Assembly: GCA_954871525.1 (NCBI GenBank)
Contig: OX940865.1
Coordinates: 23,234,420-23,298,419, forward strand
Origin: Parietaria judaica
Taxonomy: Eukaryota > Streptophyta > Magnoliopsida > Rosales > Urticaceae
DNA length: 64,000 bases
Direction: 5' to 3'
Every line of letters begins with the position of its first letter. Position 1 is the first letter of the stretch. This document shows, in pieces, positions 44,223-57,015 of this stretch. The notes beneath the pieces are model-generated. The model searched no databases and had not been told where the DNA came from. It saw only the letters and a list, made by a program, of their open reading frames with translations. Position numbers and translations under genes: made by a program.

Positions 44223-44508
44223 GATCAATTACCACTAATAATTGCAGGAGAAATAGAAGCCGAAAGGCAAGACAAAACTAGGTGCTGGAATCTGTATGTA
44301 AAATCTATGATTATACAATGGAAAAGACGACTAATATTGCACGGTAAAGATAAGGATAATTGCACAAAATCAGGTGAAGATGTATTAGTATAAGTTTACC
44401 TTCTAAAAGTGTATTAAACGATATTGATTCGACGAAAAAATGCACGATGGAGTAGGAAAACGACAAAACTCAAAACTACAAAACATGCAGCATTGCTCAA
44501 TAAAATAC

Positions 44509-44941
44509 CTTGGCTTTGATAGCCTGCGAGTACGGCCCCAACGCCGCCGGAGCTTTCTCCGTCTTCACCGCTTCTTTAAGAACACCTTCACCATCAAAAT
44601 CACTCATTTTTCTCAGAATTTTGCACACAAACATACATTCGAAATTTCCGAACTCAATGTTGGATTGAATCACACGAATTAGGCAAACAAGAGGCAGAGA
44701 TTCTGCCTCAGAGTTCAAAGCTTCAAAGAGGACCGAGGAAGAGAACCTTACCGGCTTCGGTGGACATGCTCAGGCAAGAGAAAGCCGAAGAGCGTTTCGG
44801 TCGCCAAACGCTCGAGCCGGCGAGCGAGACGCAGCCGATTCCACCGGCGGCGGCAAGCGACGAGCGTCTGCGCAGGACGCCTCCGAAATCCGCCACCGCA
44901 CACGACGGCGCGTGGAATGTCCTCGCCGCACACCAGGCCAT
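44509..44941 (-). pseudogene. RidA N-terminal fragment: first two exons of a plastid RidA gene
   Basis: Exon 1 is 44941-44752 (190 nt) and exon 2 is 44573-44509 (65 nt), joined through a GT-AG intron in phase 1 to read STEAEAVKTEKAPAALGPYS, then QAIKAK. The first ~60 residues (MAWCAARTFHAPSC, then Ser/Arg/Ala-rich) are a plastid transit peptide. The exon 2 product is the strongly conserved start of RidA, the enamine/imine deaminase that hydrolyses reactive 2-aminoacrylate. The remaining ~105 residues, including the catalytic Arg and the trimer contacts, are not found downstream on the minus strand (44508 to 40400). The segmental duplication ends 29 bases past exon 2, so a rearrangement has probably removed or displaced the rest. 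Truncated pseudogene, unless distant exons lie beyond the window's gaps. Confidence 0.72.
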
Positions 44942-45156
44942 CTCTCTCTCTTTCTGTGTGTTGCGAGCTAAGCCTAGTCTATGACTGTCTGTAGTTTTTC
45001 GTTTTCCATATTTACCCTCGCTGGGGCGAGTGACGTGTCGTTTTTAAATGGGCCGCGATTGGGTTGGCTTCGAGGCCCAACTCAGACCATTCGAGCCCAC
45101 TTTTAGCTAGTGTAGTAAAAATTAACTTGGGCTCTCCTTAAAAAATTGAATTACTT

Positions 45157-45187
<31 letters not shown>

Positions 45188-45602
45188 TAGAATTTGTAAG
45201 AAATGCTCATTTTGTGTCAAAGGTTTAAGAAAAATGCCTATGTGTGAGAGTAAAAAATACACACAGTGGGCATTTTTCTTAAACCTTTGACACAAAATGA
45301 GCGTTTTTTAAAATAAATTTTTTAGAGAAAAGTAAAAAATTTAAGTAGTTTAGGTAAATACTTGACACATCACGAGTAATTGTCGATTACTCTTAATATT
45401 AATCAATTTTAGAGTGTAATCAGTAACTTATCTGCTTTAATTGTTATCTTCTTATACATATTGCTTGGCAAAAAAAGAGATAACTTCACTACTTGTCTTT
45501 TATATTCAATTATTATTTTTGATGTATTCTTTTTTGTTGTTGCATCAATACCACAATTTTAGATTTTCGCATTTTTGTGGTATTTTTCATTTTATCTTTT
45601 GT

Positions 45603-45641
<39 letters not shown>

Positions 45642-46066
45642 GGGGTTACGAATACAATTGTCAAAGATTTATAATTGCATGCTCTTTTTCTCTCAAATTT
45701 ACTAACTTTGTAGACATTTAGGGGTTTTGCTTAGTTTTGAAATTAATATAAAAGAGAAGAGTTATGATTTATAATCTACAAAGTTTGGTATTGTTTAATT
45801 ATATTTTTTAATTTCCATGAATATCAGTACATAATATGGTTTTTCTCTCTCTCTCAGATCCACTAGTTTCTCAAAGTTTTCTGATTTTGCGGTAAAAACT
45901 ACCTTAGTTTCTTTGTTATTTTGTTTTTTGAGTCAAGTTATCATTTTTTCTCGTCGGTTTAAAATAAAACGATTTTAAACCGAAATACGCCAAATTTATA
46001 CATTATTTGTCGATAACTCAATCGATAACCGATTAATCCGTCAAAAAGTTTTGATAAATATCGATA
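44942..46066. other. 5' flank of the RidA fragment and AT-rich spacer
   Basis: (TA)n runs at about 45158-45182 and 45604-45629, and the hairpin listed separately. 45950-46066 contains TCGATAA/ATCGATAAC words that continue past the hAT at 46075, so that hAT appears to have landed in an older element. No gene. Confidence 0.4.
45201..45308. mobile_element. 108-bp near-perfect hairpin
   Basis: The left arm 'gctcattttgtgtcaaaggt' onward and the right arm ending 'acctttgacacaaaatgagc' are complementary for about 40 bases around a loop of ~20. It could be a tiny MITE or give rise to a small-RNA-type hairpin transcript. Related diverged sequence at 34775-34900. Confidence 0.7.
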
Positions 46067-46806
46067 ACAATAGCTAGGGCTGAAATGATTATCCGCTATC
46101 CGCTAATTCCAACGATATTCTAATTACTCCGCTGAGAATTATCTGCATATTTATCCAGTTTTAACCAGTCGGTTAATTTGGTTACTAGATAACCACAAGT
46201 GCTTTTTAAAATTGGATTGGTTAGCGGTTCTATTTTTTAGTCTAAATCGGACATCTCCTTTAACCACACCAATTTTTAATAATAAATAATATTAGAAATT
46301 ATATATCCTTGTGACATGAAAATGTTGTATATGTTTTTGTGGCATTTTATGCCATGGAAATATTAGACTATGTCAATAGTTTAGTTATTTATGACATTTA
46401 TGATTATATTGTTTATGACATTCTTGGAATTTTGTGAATTTGAAAGTTTATGTTTAACTATTCATGTTATATTATTATGTAATGACGGATATTGATGCAC
46501 GATATATTAACATGTAGTTATTTTAAAATGCTAGTATGGTTAAAATTTAGAACATTATACATTATACATGTATGATATGATGTATTTATTTTTTTACTAA
46601 CAAAATTAATTGGATAACATCCGTTATTCACTTTAAATTAACCAATTTGTTCCGCTAAACGCTAACCGCATATAAATTGGATAATCAAAAAAATATTTAG
46701 TTAGTGGATACAATTAATTTATATCCACATATGTGAATATGGTTGCCCAATGCCCAATGTGCTCATATGCAATCTTATCCTATCCAGTTTCACCCCTAAC
46801 AATAAC
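46067..46806. mobile_element. Non-autonomous hAT element (724 bp)
   Basis: The element is 46075-46798, with termini TAGGGCTGAAA and TTTCACCCCTA, imperfect inverted repeats of the same type as the hAT at 10 kb. The 8-bp target duplication ACAATAGC / ACAATAAC (46067-46074, 46799-46806) has one mismatch. The subterminal regions contain TATCC/GGATA and CCGCTA words. No transposase. Confidence 0.82.
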
Positions 46807-47049
46807 CATAATTTTTATCTCTTACTCATCGATAAATCCATTATAAGACAATAAATAACCGATAACCGATTTACAGAAGAAGGAAAAAAATGGACAAGTT
46901 GAACACTGTTTAAGTTGCTATAAACATATCACCACAAAACAAAAAGAAATTATATAAACATAGATGAGGGTATATTTTTTAATACATGTGCATGCATTTG
47001 ATAAAATCTTTTTGCAGCTTGTATGGATTGGGACATAAACTTGTGACAA

Positions 47050-49065
47050 TTAAGTGGTGAGATTGGAGTGAGGACCAATGAGAAAGCCGCAATGATCGAA
47101 TGATCGATTGCGGAGATTGGCTCTGCAAATGGGGCAAGACCCTTGGCGGCTAAGCCATTGGTCAATGCACTCCGAGTGAAATACATGCCCACACTTCGGG
47201 ATTCTTCTAACACTTTCTCCATCGTTCAACTCCTGAATAAAAAAAAATAAAAAAAACATATGATCCATTACTAAGTTATAAACATCTAAGAGGCAATTTT
47301 TAATAAATTAAAATGATTTTTAAATAGTTTTATCTTTAGTTTTTTGTCCCGTATTTCGTCCGGCCCACCTCGTAATAAAAACACGAGATCTTATTAGACA
47401 TCTTGATTATTTTCCTATCCTAGACTAAAATATATCTATAGATACTTGGTTTTTGGACACCATTACAAAACAAAATGGTTGAAATTTTTATTCTCGATTT
47501 CACTCGTGTTGAATAAAATTAATGATGCTAAACTTCGGAAAGTTAATATAATTTCACTCTTACTAGTTTTTCGTTCGCAATTTATTTATTTATTTTAAAG
47601 TGTTGAGGCTACTGCTGGCGTGAGTGAAAAAATCCCGTGTTATATTGTAGAATAGGTGATTTTTTTTTTTTTTTTTTTAAAGATTGTCACAACTAATAGT
47701 ATAGTGTATTCTCTAATATATAGTTTGGCAAAATAGTAAGTGTACCTGCAAGCAAATTGAGCAAGAAAAGTCATGTGAATGAATTTTGGTAGAGTGAAGG
47801 TATTTATGTGAAGGAAGCTTTTGGATGCAAGTTTTGGAGAGCCCTTTTGTTGCACTTGTGTCATAGATATCTGCCACCTCTCTATAATTTGGCTCCAAAG
47901 AACAAACCTAATATTCAAATCCGTTAAAACAAATCATTAGTACACGTCCTTCGTAACTTATTAGCGCGTCTCCGACCAAACTGCACTAGTAAACAATATT
48001 ATATTACCCGATTGACCCGCATAAATCTCACTTTTTTCGTAAAATGCAACGCGTTCAATTTTATTTTTTTTTAGAAAATAATACATGTTATAATTGTAGG
48101 GCAAGGTTTTGGAGATGGCCTTACTTGCCATTGATAGGCCTTGAGCATAGCAGGGTTGACAGATTCCATGAAGAGCTTTCCATTCACTAAGCTACGTAGC
48201 AAACTAGCCTGCAATTACATATTATATTATTATAAAATGGAATAATATCTTACATATTATATGAATATATATATATATATGTTTGAACAATATATTAAAT
48301 GAAAGTGAGAGTTAATGGTGTTTGAGAGAGAGAGAGATAAGGCAATACCTTGGAAAATGGCTCATCATTATCATCAATGGGAGAATCAAGCAATTGAATG
48401 CCAGCAATTGCCCCCACTATTCCTCCTATTATACCTCCTCTTACGAACCCTGTCTCTGTCGTTTGCCCTCTTATCGACCCATGAATTATTCCAACTACAA
48501 ACCCTCCTATATATATATACACACATATTCCATGCACAATATACTTAATATCATATATAACACCTATAAATTGTATATTTAATAATGAAATAGTGGTATC
48601 ACTTGTGTCATTCTTTGTATGAGAAGTGTCTTGAAAGCCTTGTTTCTAACCAATATGAAAATAATAATAATAATAAAAGTGGCTCAAAGATGAGTCATAT
48701 TAGCATTGTATAACTTATAAGCTTGATCAACAAGTTAATAATAATGACAATGATTAATTGTCCCTTTTTAAACTTCTATATTGGTCCAATATAAACCCCA
48801 ATAAGAAGAAAATATGGAGAAAGCGTCGGATCCTCGACCCCGTGAAAATATAAAAAGACGGTTGTTACGTACCTAGGGCAAGAGAGCACGTAGAAGCGGC
48901 GAAAGCAATGGACTTGAGGAGTCTCATCAAAGGTTTATCTCCAAAACCGGCGATGGTAATCTCAGCCAGAGCCCAGAGAGAGACGGTTCTCTCCCAAAGC
49001 CAGAGCCACCTCCTCTTTATAATAATTATGTGCATTGGAGTAGCTTTGCTTGGACTTTCCTGCAT
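47050..49065 (-). CDS. NEP1-interacting-protein-like RING-H2 protein, five exons (259 aa)
   Basis: Exons: 49065-48873, 48506-48349, 48208-48125, 47907-47746, 47232-47050 (193, 158, 84, 162, 183 nt; 780 in all, every junction GT-AG and in frame). Exon 1 gives a basic N-terminus and a hydrophobic segment ([16 protein letters not shown]). Exon 2 gives a Gly-rich hydrophobic stretch ([17 protein letters not shown]), so two or more membrane segments are likely. The C-terminal RING-H2 (residues ~192-235) reads CSICLQ, then [13 protein letters not shown] and CPICR. The order membrane region, [15 protein letters not shown] linker, RING is that of NIP1/NIP2, thylakoid-membrane proteins reported to anchor the phage-type plastid RNA polymerase; RING-H2 proteins generally act as ubiquitin E3 ligases. 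All zinc ligands appear present. The gene looks intact. Confidence 0.88.
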
Positions 49066-50254
49066 CTATTCTTTAAAACTTACTTAACAAAGTTGATGAG
49101 AGAGTGTGAGAGCATGCACTAGTTTTGTTGTCTTGCTTCTTGGGAATATGTGAACCAACGCAAGCAAGCGCAGGCATTTAGAGAGAGAGATAGAGAGAGC
49201 AATTAAAGGTGCAATAGCTAAGGTCCACCAACCCATGTTGCAAATGCATGGCGTCATATGGCTTATAAATGTGCCAATGTGGTAATATCATATATAGCTC
49301 CCACATATATAATATGACAATGATGATGTATATATATGTGTGCAAAACCTAGTTTGGTTTTTATGATATGATATGATCACGTACCTTATAATAATCTAAC
49401 AATATGCCTCTTCTTTATAAATCAAAACAAAGAGGAAAAAAAAAAGTTTTATATATCGATATTGTTAACCCAAATGGTAATCATACATAGATATAGGCTG
49501 AAATTTTGGATAATTGTGATTACAAAAAAGTACTCAATTTTTTTTTCCTTTTCAAAATATAGCATGCCATATAATTACAATCTTTCAATTTTGTGGCCTA
49601 AATATCCAAAATTGTGAGTTTGTGTTTCTTTCTTTTTTCTTTTTTCTTTTTGTCCCGTACGTATCTTTAATAATGTTAAATTTGTACAAATACTTTTCGC
49701 TTTTGAGATTTTTCATGTTAAATAATGTAAATTTAAATATATACACGTAAGTAGCTCAATTTTAAATGTTACGAATAAAAAAAATGTAAATTCCACGATT
49801 TTAGGTATTTAATAAATGCAATTACAAAGTTAAGAATATATCGCACTATTTTAAGAAAAAAACTTAAAAAAATTTACCGTAATTATCCACATATATATAT
49901 ATATATATGTATGTATATATATATATACACATGACTGCTTGTGGACCTATTAGCTCTTTAATAAATTTGCAGTTTAAGGGTATAATACAACCTCACCAAG
50001 TTATGAGTCCCTATTGGTTGCCAAAAACGTATGAAATATACAAAGAAAAGATATTCCATGATTCGTATGCACGATGTGTTACAATGTAACTTGATTACAT
50101 TAAAATGATATTATCTTTGCCATATAGGTAAATTCATGATAACATTAATTACAATTTCATTTGATCACATTTAAAGGATATTATATATCTTGGCCAAAAG
50201 TGGTATAAATATATTCATGATGTCATTTTTCCAAGCGGTTTCAACTTTCAATCA

Positions 50255-50311
<57 letters not shown>

Positions 50312-52427
50312 AGAAATGAAAATGGTCACGTTTTAATACATTGACACGCATTAACGCGTCTTTCAGAAATTTTGCCATATATTCGTATGTACATTTTTCA
50401 CGCTGTAATTTAGATATTCGAACTACTCTTATTTGTTTAATCTCATTAAATTTGATAATAATTTAACATATACAAATGGGTTTTTGGTCATGAACATTGG
50501 TTGAACATAACACTACATTGCTTGAACAAAAATCATAAAATTTATTCTCATAAATTATCAGAGAAGAAAAATACTCATTCACGAGCACAAAAGCCACCAA
50601 TAATTAAAATCTTTATGTAATTGATCAAATAACGAGTTATTTTTGTGACCCCACAAGGTATTAATCCCAACAGATTGTTTTGGATGCTTCAAAGGAGAAG
50701 AAATTCATTGAAGATACGAAACATCTAGTGTGTTCCAATTATGTTAAGATCACAACCAATGGTATAGCCAAGAATCGCTAGAGTTTTCTTCATAAGTGTT
50801 CTTCAAAATTTTCTACGTGACTTTGACATTGCATCATCATCATTTGGTCACTTCAAATAAATTCGTATAACAAAGCTCAATATATATATATATATATGTA
50901 TATGTACATAATAAACCATCTTGTTTATTGAATAATTACCAATGTAACTAGTATTTTTGTAGCCTTTAATTAAGTCGGTGGCTAGTTATTATTTTATTTA
51001 TCATTAATCTTATTATTTCTTCCTACCCTAGAGTACTCCAGAAATAGATGGAAAATTATTGGCGTTTGTCAGTATTCAAGCATTTAATACAAAAGCAAAA
51101 CATCTTAATTCCAGTAATAGTTAAAATAATATGAAATTATTGAGAGGAAAAAACCACTAATTGCATGGCAAAGATAAGGAAGATGGCAAAACAAAACCAG
51201 GTGCCATGCAGGTTATATATAAGTCTACCTTCTAAAATTATCATAGACACATCAATTTTTCTAGAAATTGTTTTGAATTTATACCAAAATACCTCATTTT
51301 TCATATGTTTATCTTAGTGAAAATTTAAAAACAATTTTTTTATTTTCACGACAAAACAACGAATTAAACTTCTAAATAGACTCGTCCACGTGGTAAACAA
51401 ATTTGCTATGTAAGTAACTCATGTTTATCCACGTGGCCAGAGTTAACGGGTAAGTTAACTGCGTTACGAAAATAGAGTGGTCAACTCTCCAATTGCGGCT
51501 TTGGGTATTTTTGTCATTACTTTTAAACTTTGAGTACATGAGGAGTTCTTTGAGTAAATTTTAAGTATTTCCGTCTCATTAACCCTAGCTATTAATGCCA
51601 TTTCACCACTTTTATGATTGTAATTTTTAAAAGTGAATGTAATTTTTAAGAGGACAATACACTGATAATTAATTAAGTTGAGTAATATTAGTAATAATCT
51701 ACTTACAATAAGGAAATAGAGAAGAGAGGATCAATAATTGCATGGAAAAGAGAAGCACGAAGGCAAAACAAAACCAGGTGCTGGAATATGTGATTATACA
51801 CGTTTATATATATATATATATACATTGTAGCATCTGTGGGCTGGGATTGAAGAAGAGAGTAATATTTGGAAAATGGTATTTGCAAATGGTATTTCCCAAC
51901 TGCATTAATGAGTAGGTAAAGCATATGATATATATGTTGTACAAACTTCACGTATCATTTATGCCTTCTCATTCGCTAATTACCAAAACAAATATTTTTT
52001 ATATTAGATTTTGTGATGCAAAGAGATGTATAAAATAATATGGCCCACACAGATTCGGTTGAGATATATATTTCTGATTTTCAGGCAAGAATTTACTTCA
52101 AGAAATATTTGTTTAAAGGGTTCTTTATAGCAACTAGTGTAAGCAACGAATTTTTATTTTATTTTTTATATTATTATCAAGATTAAAGCATGTATTTCTT
52201 GTGAGAATTAGGTTAAAGTTTGATTGGATGAGATATCAATGTCAATTGTATTCTAATTCTAAACCTAGGATATATGCAAAATATGGTATTCAAGTTTCAA
52301 GGATAATCTAGTTATAACACGCGGGTAATTAGTGTTAGTTCTAAGGATGGGAATTAAAATTTATTTTTGTATAATATATAGATAAAAAGAAAAAAAGAAA
52401 AAAAAAAGAGAGAGAGAACAAGATTAG
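49066..52427. other. AT-rich spacer with scattered repeat relics
   Basis: (TA)n runs at 49893-49926 and 50258-50307 (separate entry). 51160-51240 and 51720-51790 share 'aaaacaaaaccaggtgc(c/t)' with 44260 and 58110. 51360-51590 resembles the right arm of the 57016-57478 foldback ('agttaacgggtaagtt'). No gene seen. The first ~100 bases are the 5' region of the RING-H2 gene. Confidence 0.4.
50258..50307. repeat. (TA)25 microsatellite
   Basis: Uninterrupted 50-base alternating T-A run, the longest in the window. Confidence 0.9.
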
Positions 52428-53120
52428 TGTTGGGGTCTAAATTTACCACGGTCGAAACTCGAAGGTTATCATGAGACATTTGACCAAGATGATACGTGGT
52501 GGAGCGCCAACGGAACAACCCTATTTTTTCCTTCTCTCTCTGCCACATAGATGAAGAATTCGGCTCGGTCCTTCGACCTTTTCAAGAAGGATTTAGGCCG
52601 ATAAAGAATCTGGCTCGACGCGAGCATCCTTGTGTCCAAGAGGATCACATAATCGGATTGGGAATACACGAAGAGGATCACACAATCGGATTGGGAAATG
52701 CCAAATCTTGCCCGACCCGACGCATGAAGACTCACCATGCGTGCCCGACACGTGAACATGTCCCCTTACGGCCCGACAAGATCGCTAGCTCAGCCAACGC
52801 ACGCAGAGACTTCGGACCACGGGATTATGGTTTTCATCCTTGTAATTTGAGCTCCCAAAAACTTGTCTATCAACAATACCATAAGATGTCCTTTATTAAG
52901 GACTAGCCCTAAGTGATTCACACCTGAACATTCTCTATAGAGAAACACAAATTTCCAAAAAACATATTCTCCTATTTTATTGTTTTTTAACTAAATAATC
53001 CAAGCTTGAAGTCGAGACTTCTCCACACATTCAAACGATATTTAACGGGAAAATACAAGCCTACTTTTCCACCAAAAAACACTCTTAAAATCGGCGTTGC
53101 CACATGCAACGTCGCGGCCG
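52428..53120 (+). mobile_element. Possible LTR fragment beginning TGTTGGGG
   Basis: Starts TGTTGGGGTCTAAATTTACC, and the GC-rich body contains a tandem pair of 'gaggatcacataatcggattggga' type (about 52640 and 52673) and a CT tract. The composition differs from its surroundings. I find no matching right terminus or target duplication, so an LTR origin is only suggested. Confidence 0.3.
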
Positions 53121-53723
53121 ATTGATTTTCACCATGAACATTTATTATTATACTATATTATTATCATTCAATAACTTTTAAATGAATACATATATTTGCC
53201 TAGGTGAGAATTCACTTAAACAGATGCAGAATATTTGTATATAATGAGCGATGGACGGTATATATAAAAAGAACATAATTTTAATATTATTTTTTGATAT
53301 TAGTAGTAATCATTTATCCCTAAGTAGAAACGTCTAGTTTATAAAAAGACAAAATCTTAACTAATAATATTTTTTTTACTTATTGGTAGTTCAGTACTAA
53401 TTTTATTCAAATAGTGTTGTGATTGCTTGAAAAGCCAACCGTAAATATATATATAAAAAAAAAAAGACAGGTTCATACAATTGCATCAAACAAAACGACA
53501 GGTTCAGTTTTCTCAATCCGCGCCTCGGCGCAAAGTTTAGTTTAACATCACGTGCGTTTTTATCGATGGAAAACGAGAGCAGCGACTATAATTTAAGTTT
53601 GTTGCGGGCGTCGAAACACATTATGTGAGGTTTAAGCAACTGATCTTTCCGCAAAAAAAAAAAAACAAACATTACGGGGCGAGTAAATGAAAAAGAAACG
53701 AGCTCGAAACCCTTTGATGAAAG

Positions 53724-55900
53724 CTAAGGCTTCTTTTCGGCCTCGCCAGTATCTTCCACTGGCGGCAGTCTCTGCAACTCAAGGGAAAGAACAGCTTCAG
53801 AAATCTATGAAAAATGGCCAGATATTAACAAAACATATGCATATACATATTGTTGTATGTGATATCAATGAATACACACATATAGATATACCCATATTCT
53901 GTGGAGCATATTATCCTACGTTACATGCATAAATCAATGTATACGTATACGTATTCTGTTGGGGCTTTTATCGAACAGTTCACACGCAATATTTGTTGGA
54001 CATGTGTGTCCTTAAACAAGATATTTTATCCATTTGTAAAAGATTATGACAAGTCGTTGAATAAAGATGATGCTTATTATGATAATCTTATTATAGTTTC
54101 TGGTAGAGTAAAATAGAATGTTTGATTCCTTAGTTCATGAAGGATGCAATTATATTATTATTATCACAACAGAGTCAATGTGAGGAAGAATTAATAATCA
54201 TAATAAACGAACTTAAAATGTCCGTGACCTGATCAACTGGGTGGGAGCCCATTAATCGTATAAGGTCATTAATGTGACTAAGTGATAATCCTATTCTGGA
54301 TTTTGTGTGTGTCACACTCACTAGAAGTGCATTAAGTATGAAGTGTCTTCATACTGGACTGGACCTGACTTAAACTCCGGAAGTTATCATATAAGACCGT
54401 CACTGATAACTTGGAGTTGAGTCACTAGTAGATGATCAAATGGATATTCGATCTAAGTCCTGAGTGATCTTGAGTCCAAGTTGTTGATTTGATTGTTCTT
54501 TGATTTAACCGTTAAAGAATACAAAATATTACCGCTGTTCCCAACACTATTATTTTGGGAACATGAAAGTCAGCAGTAAGGGTAGCTTGGTCATAGACAT
54601 GGGCATCACACAGCTCTCTTTAGAGTGATGATGATTCCCTTGATTGTCGGTGGTGAGAAGTGAGAGATACCCATGCGCAACTTATGAATCGAAACCATAA
54701 GTGGGTTACTCATGATATTACTGACTGAGTCAAGGATGAAAATACAATGAGGGGCATAACGGTAAAACCGCCTGCTCATTTATGAATCATCAAGTGAAAG
54801 ATCAATAACCCGAATTTGATTGTATCAATGGACACCCTGCTATTATAAAGGGAATAATATATACCGTATCACTAAAGAGTGCAGCCTCGGGTCTATAGTG
54901 GAATCACTTCGAGGTTTGACGAACAACTAGCAGTTCGTTGGAGCTTAAGTGATACGGGTCCATGGTCCCCAGGATAGCTCCGTAACGGATGATACGTACG
55001 TGATTAAAATACATTCTGGATAATGTTTAATCATTTGGCTTGACTTATAAAACTGAAAGGTCTGTGTCAGACATCAGATAGTTTTATCGTTGGCGTGGCA
55101 AAAATATCATATTTTGGTACACGAAATTAACTGACAAAAAGAAAGTTAGAATTTAGATTTTCTATCAGCACCATGTTGTTGGAAATTAAATTCTAAGCAG
55201 CTTTGCTTTTTGAACCAAGTCATTTCGACTTACGGTTAGTGATTTATGGATTTTCTAAGTTTGTGATCGGTTCGATAAACTTTGAAATTAAATCACATGT
55301 CACGAATTTAAATGATGGTGTGGCACCATGACATTTTTATGTGTGATATTGAGATCAGGATTTATTAATATAATTTAATTATTTGGATTTAATTATTAAT
55401 ATCTTATTAATAATTAATTAATAATTAATAGATTTATATTAATAAATGAAAATATATATTTATATATATTAATATGTGTAAATTCGAATTAGGGTTTGTT
55501 ATATGAAAGCCTAGTTAAATTCGAATGGCATGATTTGGTATTTCTATATTTGCGGCATAAGTACCAAATATTTTGGTATTTTGGCAAATCCCTCAAATCA
55601 ATATTATCCATTGGATCGGTTATGATTTAGTATCAACCGTTGGATTAGGATATTGATAAATTCAAAATTAATAACTTGGTGACCAAGTTCTATTTTTCGA
55701 ATTTGATTAATTAAGTTGTATCCGTTGGCCGTCGGATTGAAAATTGATTAATTATATATATATATCTATATATTCGAATTATGGTTTAAGGATAAATTCA
55801 AAAAATGTTTTTAATAAATCTTTTTATCCTAAACTAATTTGATCCATTAGATCGGTTTTAAGAATCATCTCAACCGTTGGATCTAGATAATAATAATTCG

Positions 55901-55935
<35 letters not shown>

Positions 55936-56892
55936 AATTCGAATTTTATAATGATAAGAAGATAAGATTGGATTTTTGGTTTATCTAAATCTTTCTTATT
56001 TAATTAAATCCCTAATTAATTATATCCATTGGATTTAGATGAGATTAAATCTGGACCATTGGATTAAGATAATTAATTATATTTAATTAATGGAATTCGA
56101 ATTTAGGGAGGGAATATCTCCAATTCGGTTACAGTTTTGAGCCTATAAATAGGAGGCTCATTCTACACATTTTTCACACCTTTCCCCAGAGAAAAATTCG
56201 AACTCTCCCTCTTCCTCAGGGTCTGCGAATTTTCTCTCTGATCTCTTTCTTCTGGTTCGGCTTAGGAGACTATTTCTCCGGAAGCTTAAAAAGAACCATC
56301 AGTTAAAGTTTTGCGACGGAGTCCTGTCGGCGAAGCCCACGCTTCGGTACGAGGATTCCAGGAGAATATCCCGGAAGATCACGGGAGATTCCCTCAGCAC
56401 CGGCGGAGCCCTGCCCGATTCAGAGCGTGCAGCCGGAAATCGTCAAACGAGGTACGGCCTTATGCATTGGGTTAATAAATGCAAACATTTACTGCTTTCT
56501 ATTTATTTCCTATTATGACTAGTTTATTAATAATGAGTTATGAATATTAAATTGCATAATATTTATCAGATCTTGGGATATGGTTATTATCCGATATTCG
56601 GACCGTTATACGGATAACAAGTTTTTCCGCTTTAAAATAATTTTTTAAATGTTACCCGGACGGTTCGGAGGTATAAATCGAGATAATTATACGGAATCCG
56701 AGACGTGATTTCCAACAATATCATAGTGTGTGTGTATATATATATATAGAGAGAGATACTGACGAGATCAGGCTTGTATATGTTGTAAACGACGGATGCT
56801 CCAGCGAGAAGCGATGCGATGACGACGATGGACGAGGCTGCGAGCGACGGCGTTCCGGTCGGCGGCTTTCCCTTGCCGAGCTTCTGATTCAT
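53724..56892 (-). CDS. Small single-helix membrane protein, two exons (69 aa), duplicate 2
   Basis: Exon 1 is 56892-56764 and exon 2 is 53804-53724, the same sizes and splice phases as duplicate 1. Differences are few: Phe5 is Leu, Ile12 is Thr, His36 is Tyr, and there is a Ser/Gly-type change in exon 2 (TGEAEKKP for AGEAEKKP). The hydrophobic helix SLAASSIVVIASLLAGAS is unchanged. The intron has grown from 187 to 2959 bases by insertion of an LTR, so splicing may be impaired even though donor and acceptor are intact. Function unknown. Confidence 0.6.
53994..56717 (+). mobile_element. 2.7-kb solo LTR inserted in the intron of duplicate 2
   Basis: Begins TGTTGGACATGTG and ends TTTCCAACA, the TG...CA inverted termini of an LTR. 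The sequence AATAT next to each end fits a 4-5 bp target duplication; the unoccupied site survives in duplicate 1 near 42955 ('cacgcaatatcatatag'). A promoter-like CCTATAAATAGG at about 56152-56163, followed by a CT-rich and then GC-rich leader, is what the U3-R-U5 order of a plus-strand LTR should look like. No second LTR, primer-binding site or coding sequence, so it is a solo LTR. It is transcriptionally antisense to the host gene. Confidence 0.8.
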
Positions 56893-57015
56893 CTTCTTCA
56901 CCAAACGACAATGACGGGGCAAAATTCACAGTAATAGATACAGAGAGAGAACGACACCAAGCTAAGCTAAAAAAAATAGTAAAACAATTGCCACGAGCGA
57001 AATAAAATAAATGGT

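Larger units (their letters stand above)
42175..44480. repeat. Segmental duplication, copy 1
   Basis: Matches 53155-58322 over its length apart from insertions: the same order of landmarks (CT/AG repeats, two gene exons, foldback remnant, 'ctcgctgcagcgctgatcag' at ~44200 and ~58045). Similarity ends abruptly near 44480, 29 bases from the RidA exon 2 donor. Confidence 0.85.

Noticed and set aside
52428..53120. Complete solo LTR
   Set aside because: Only the TGTTGG start is convincing; no matching terminus or target duplication, so kept as a low-confidence fragment.
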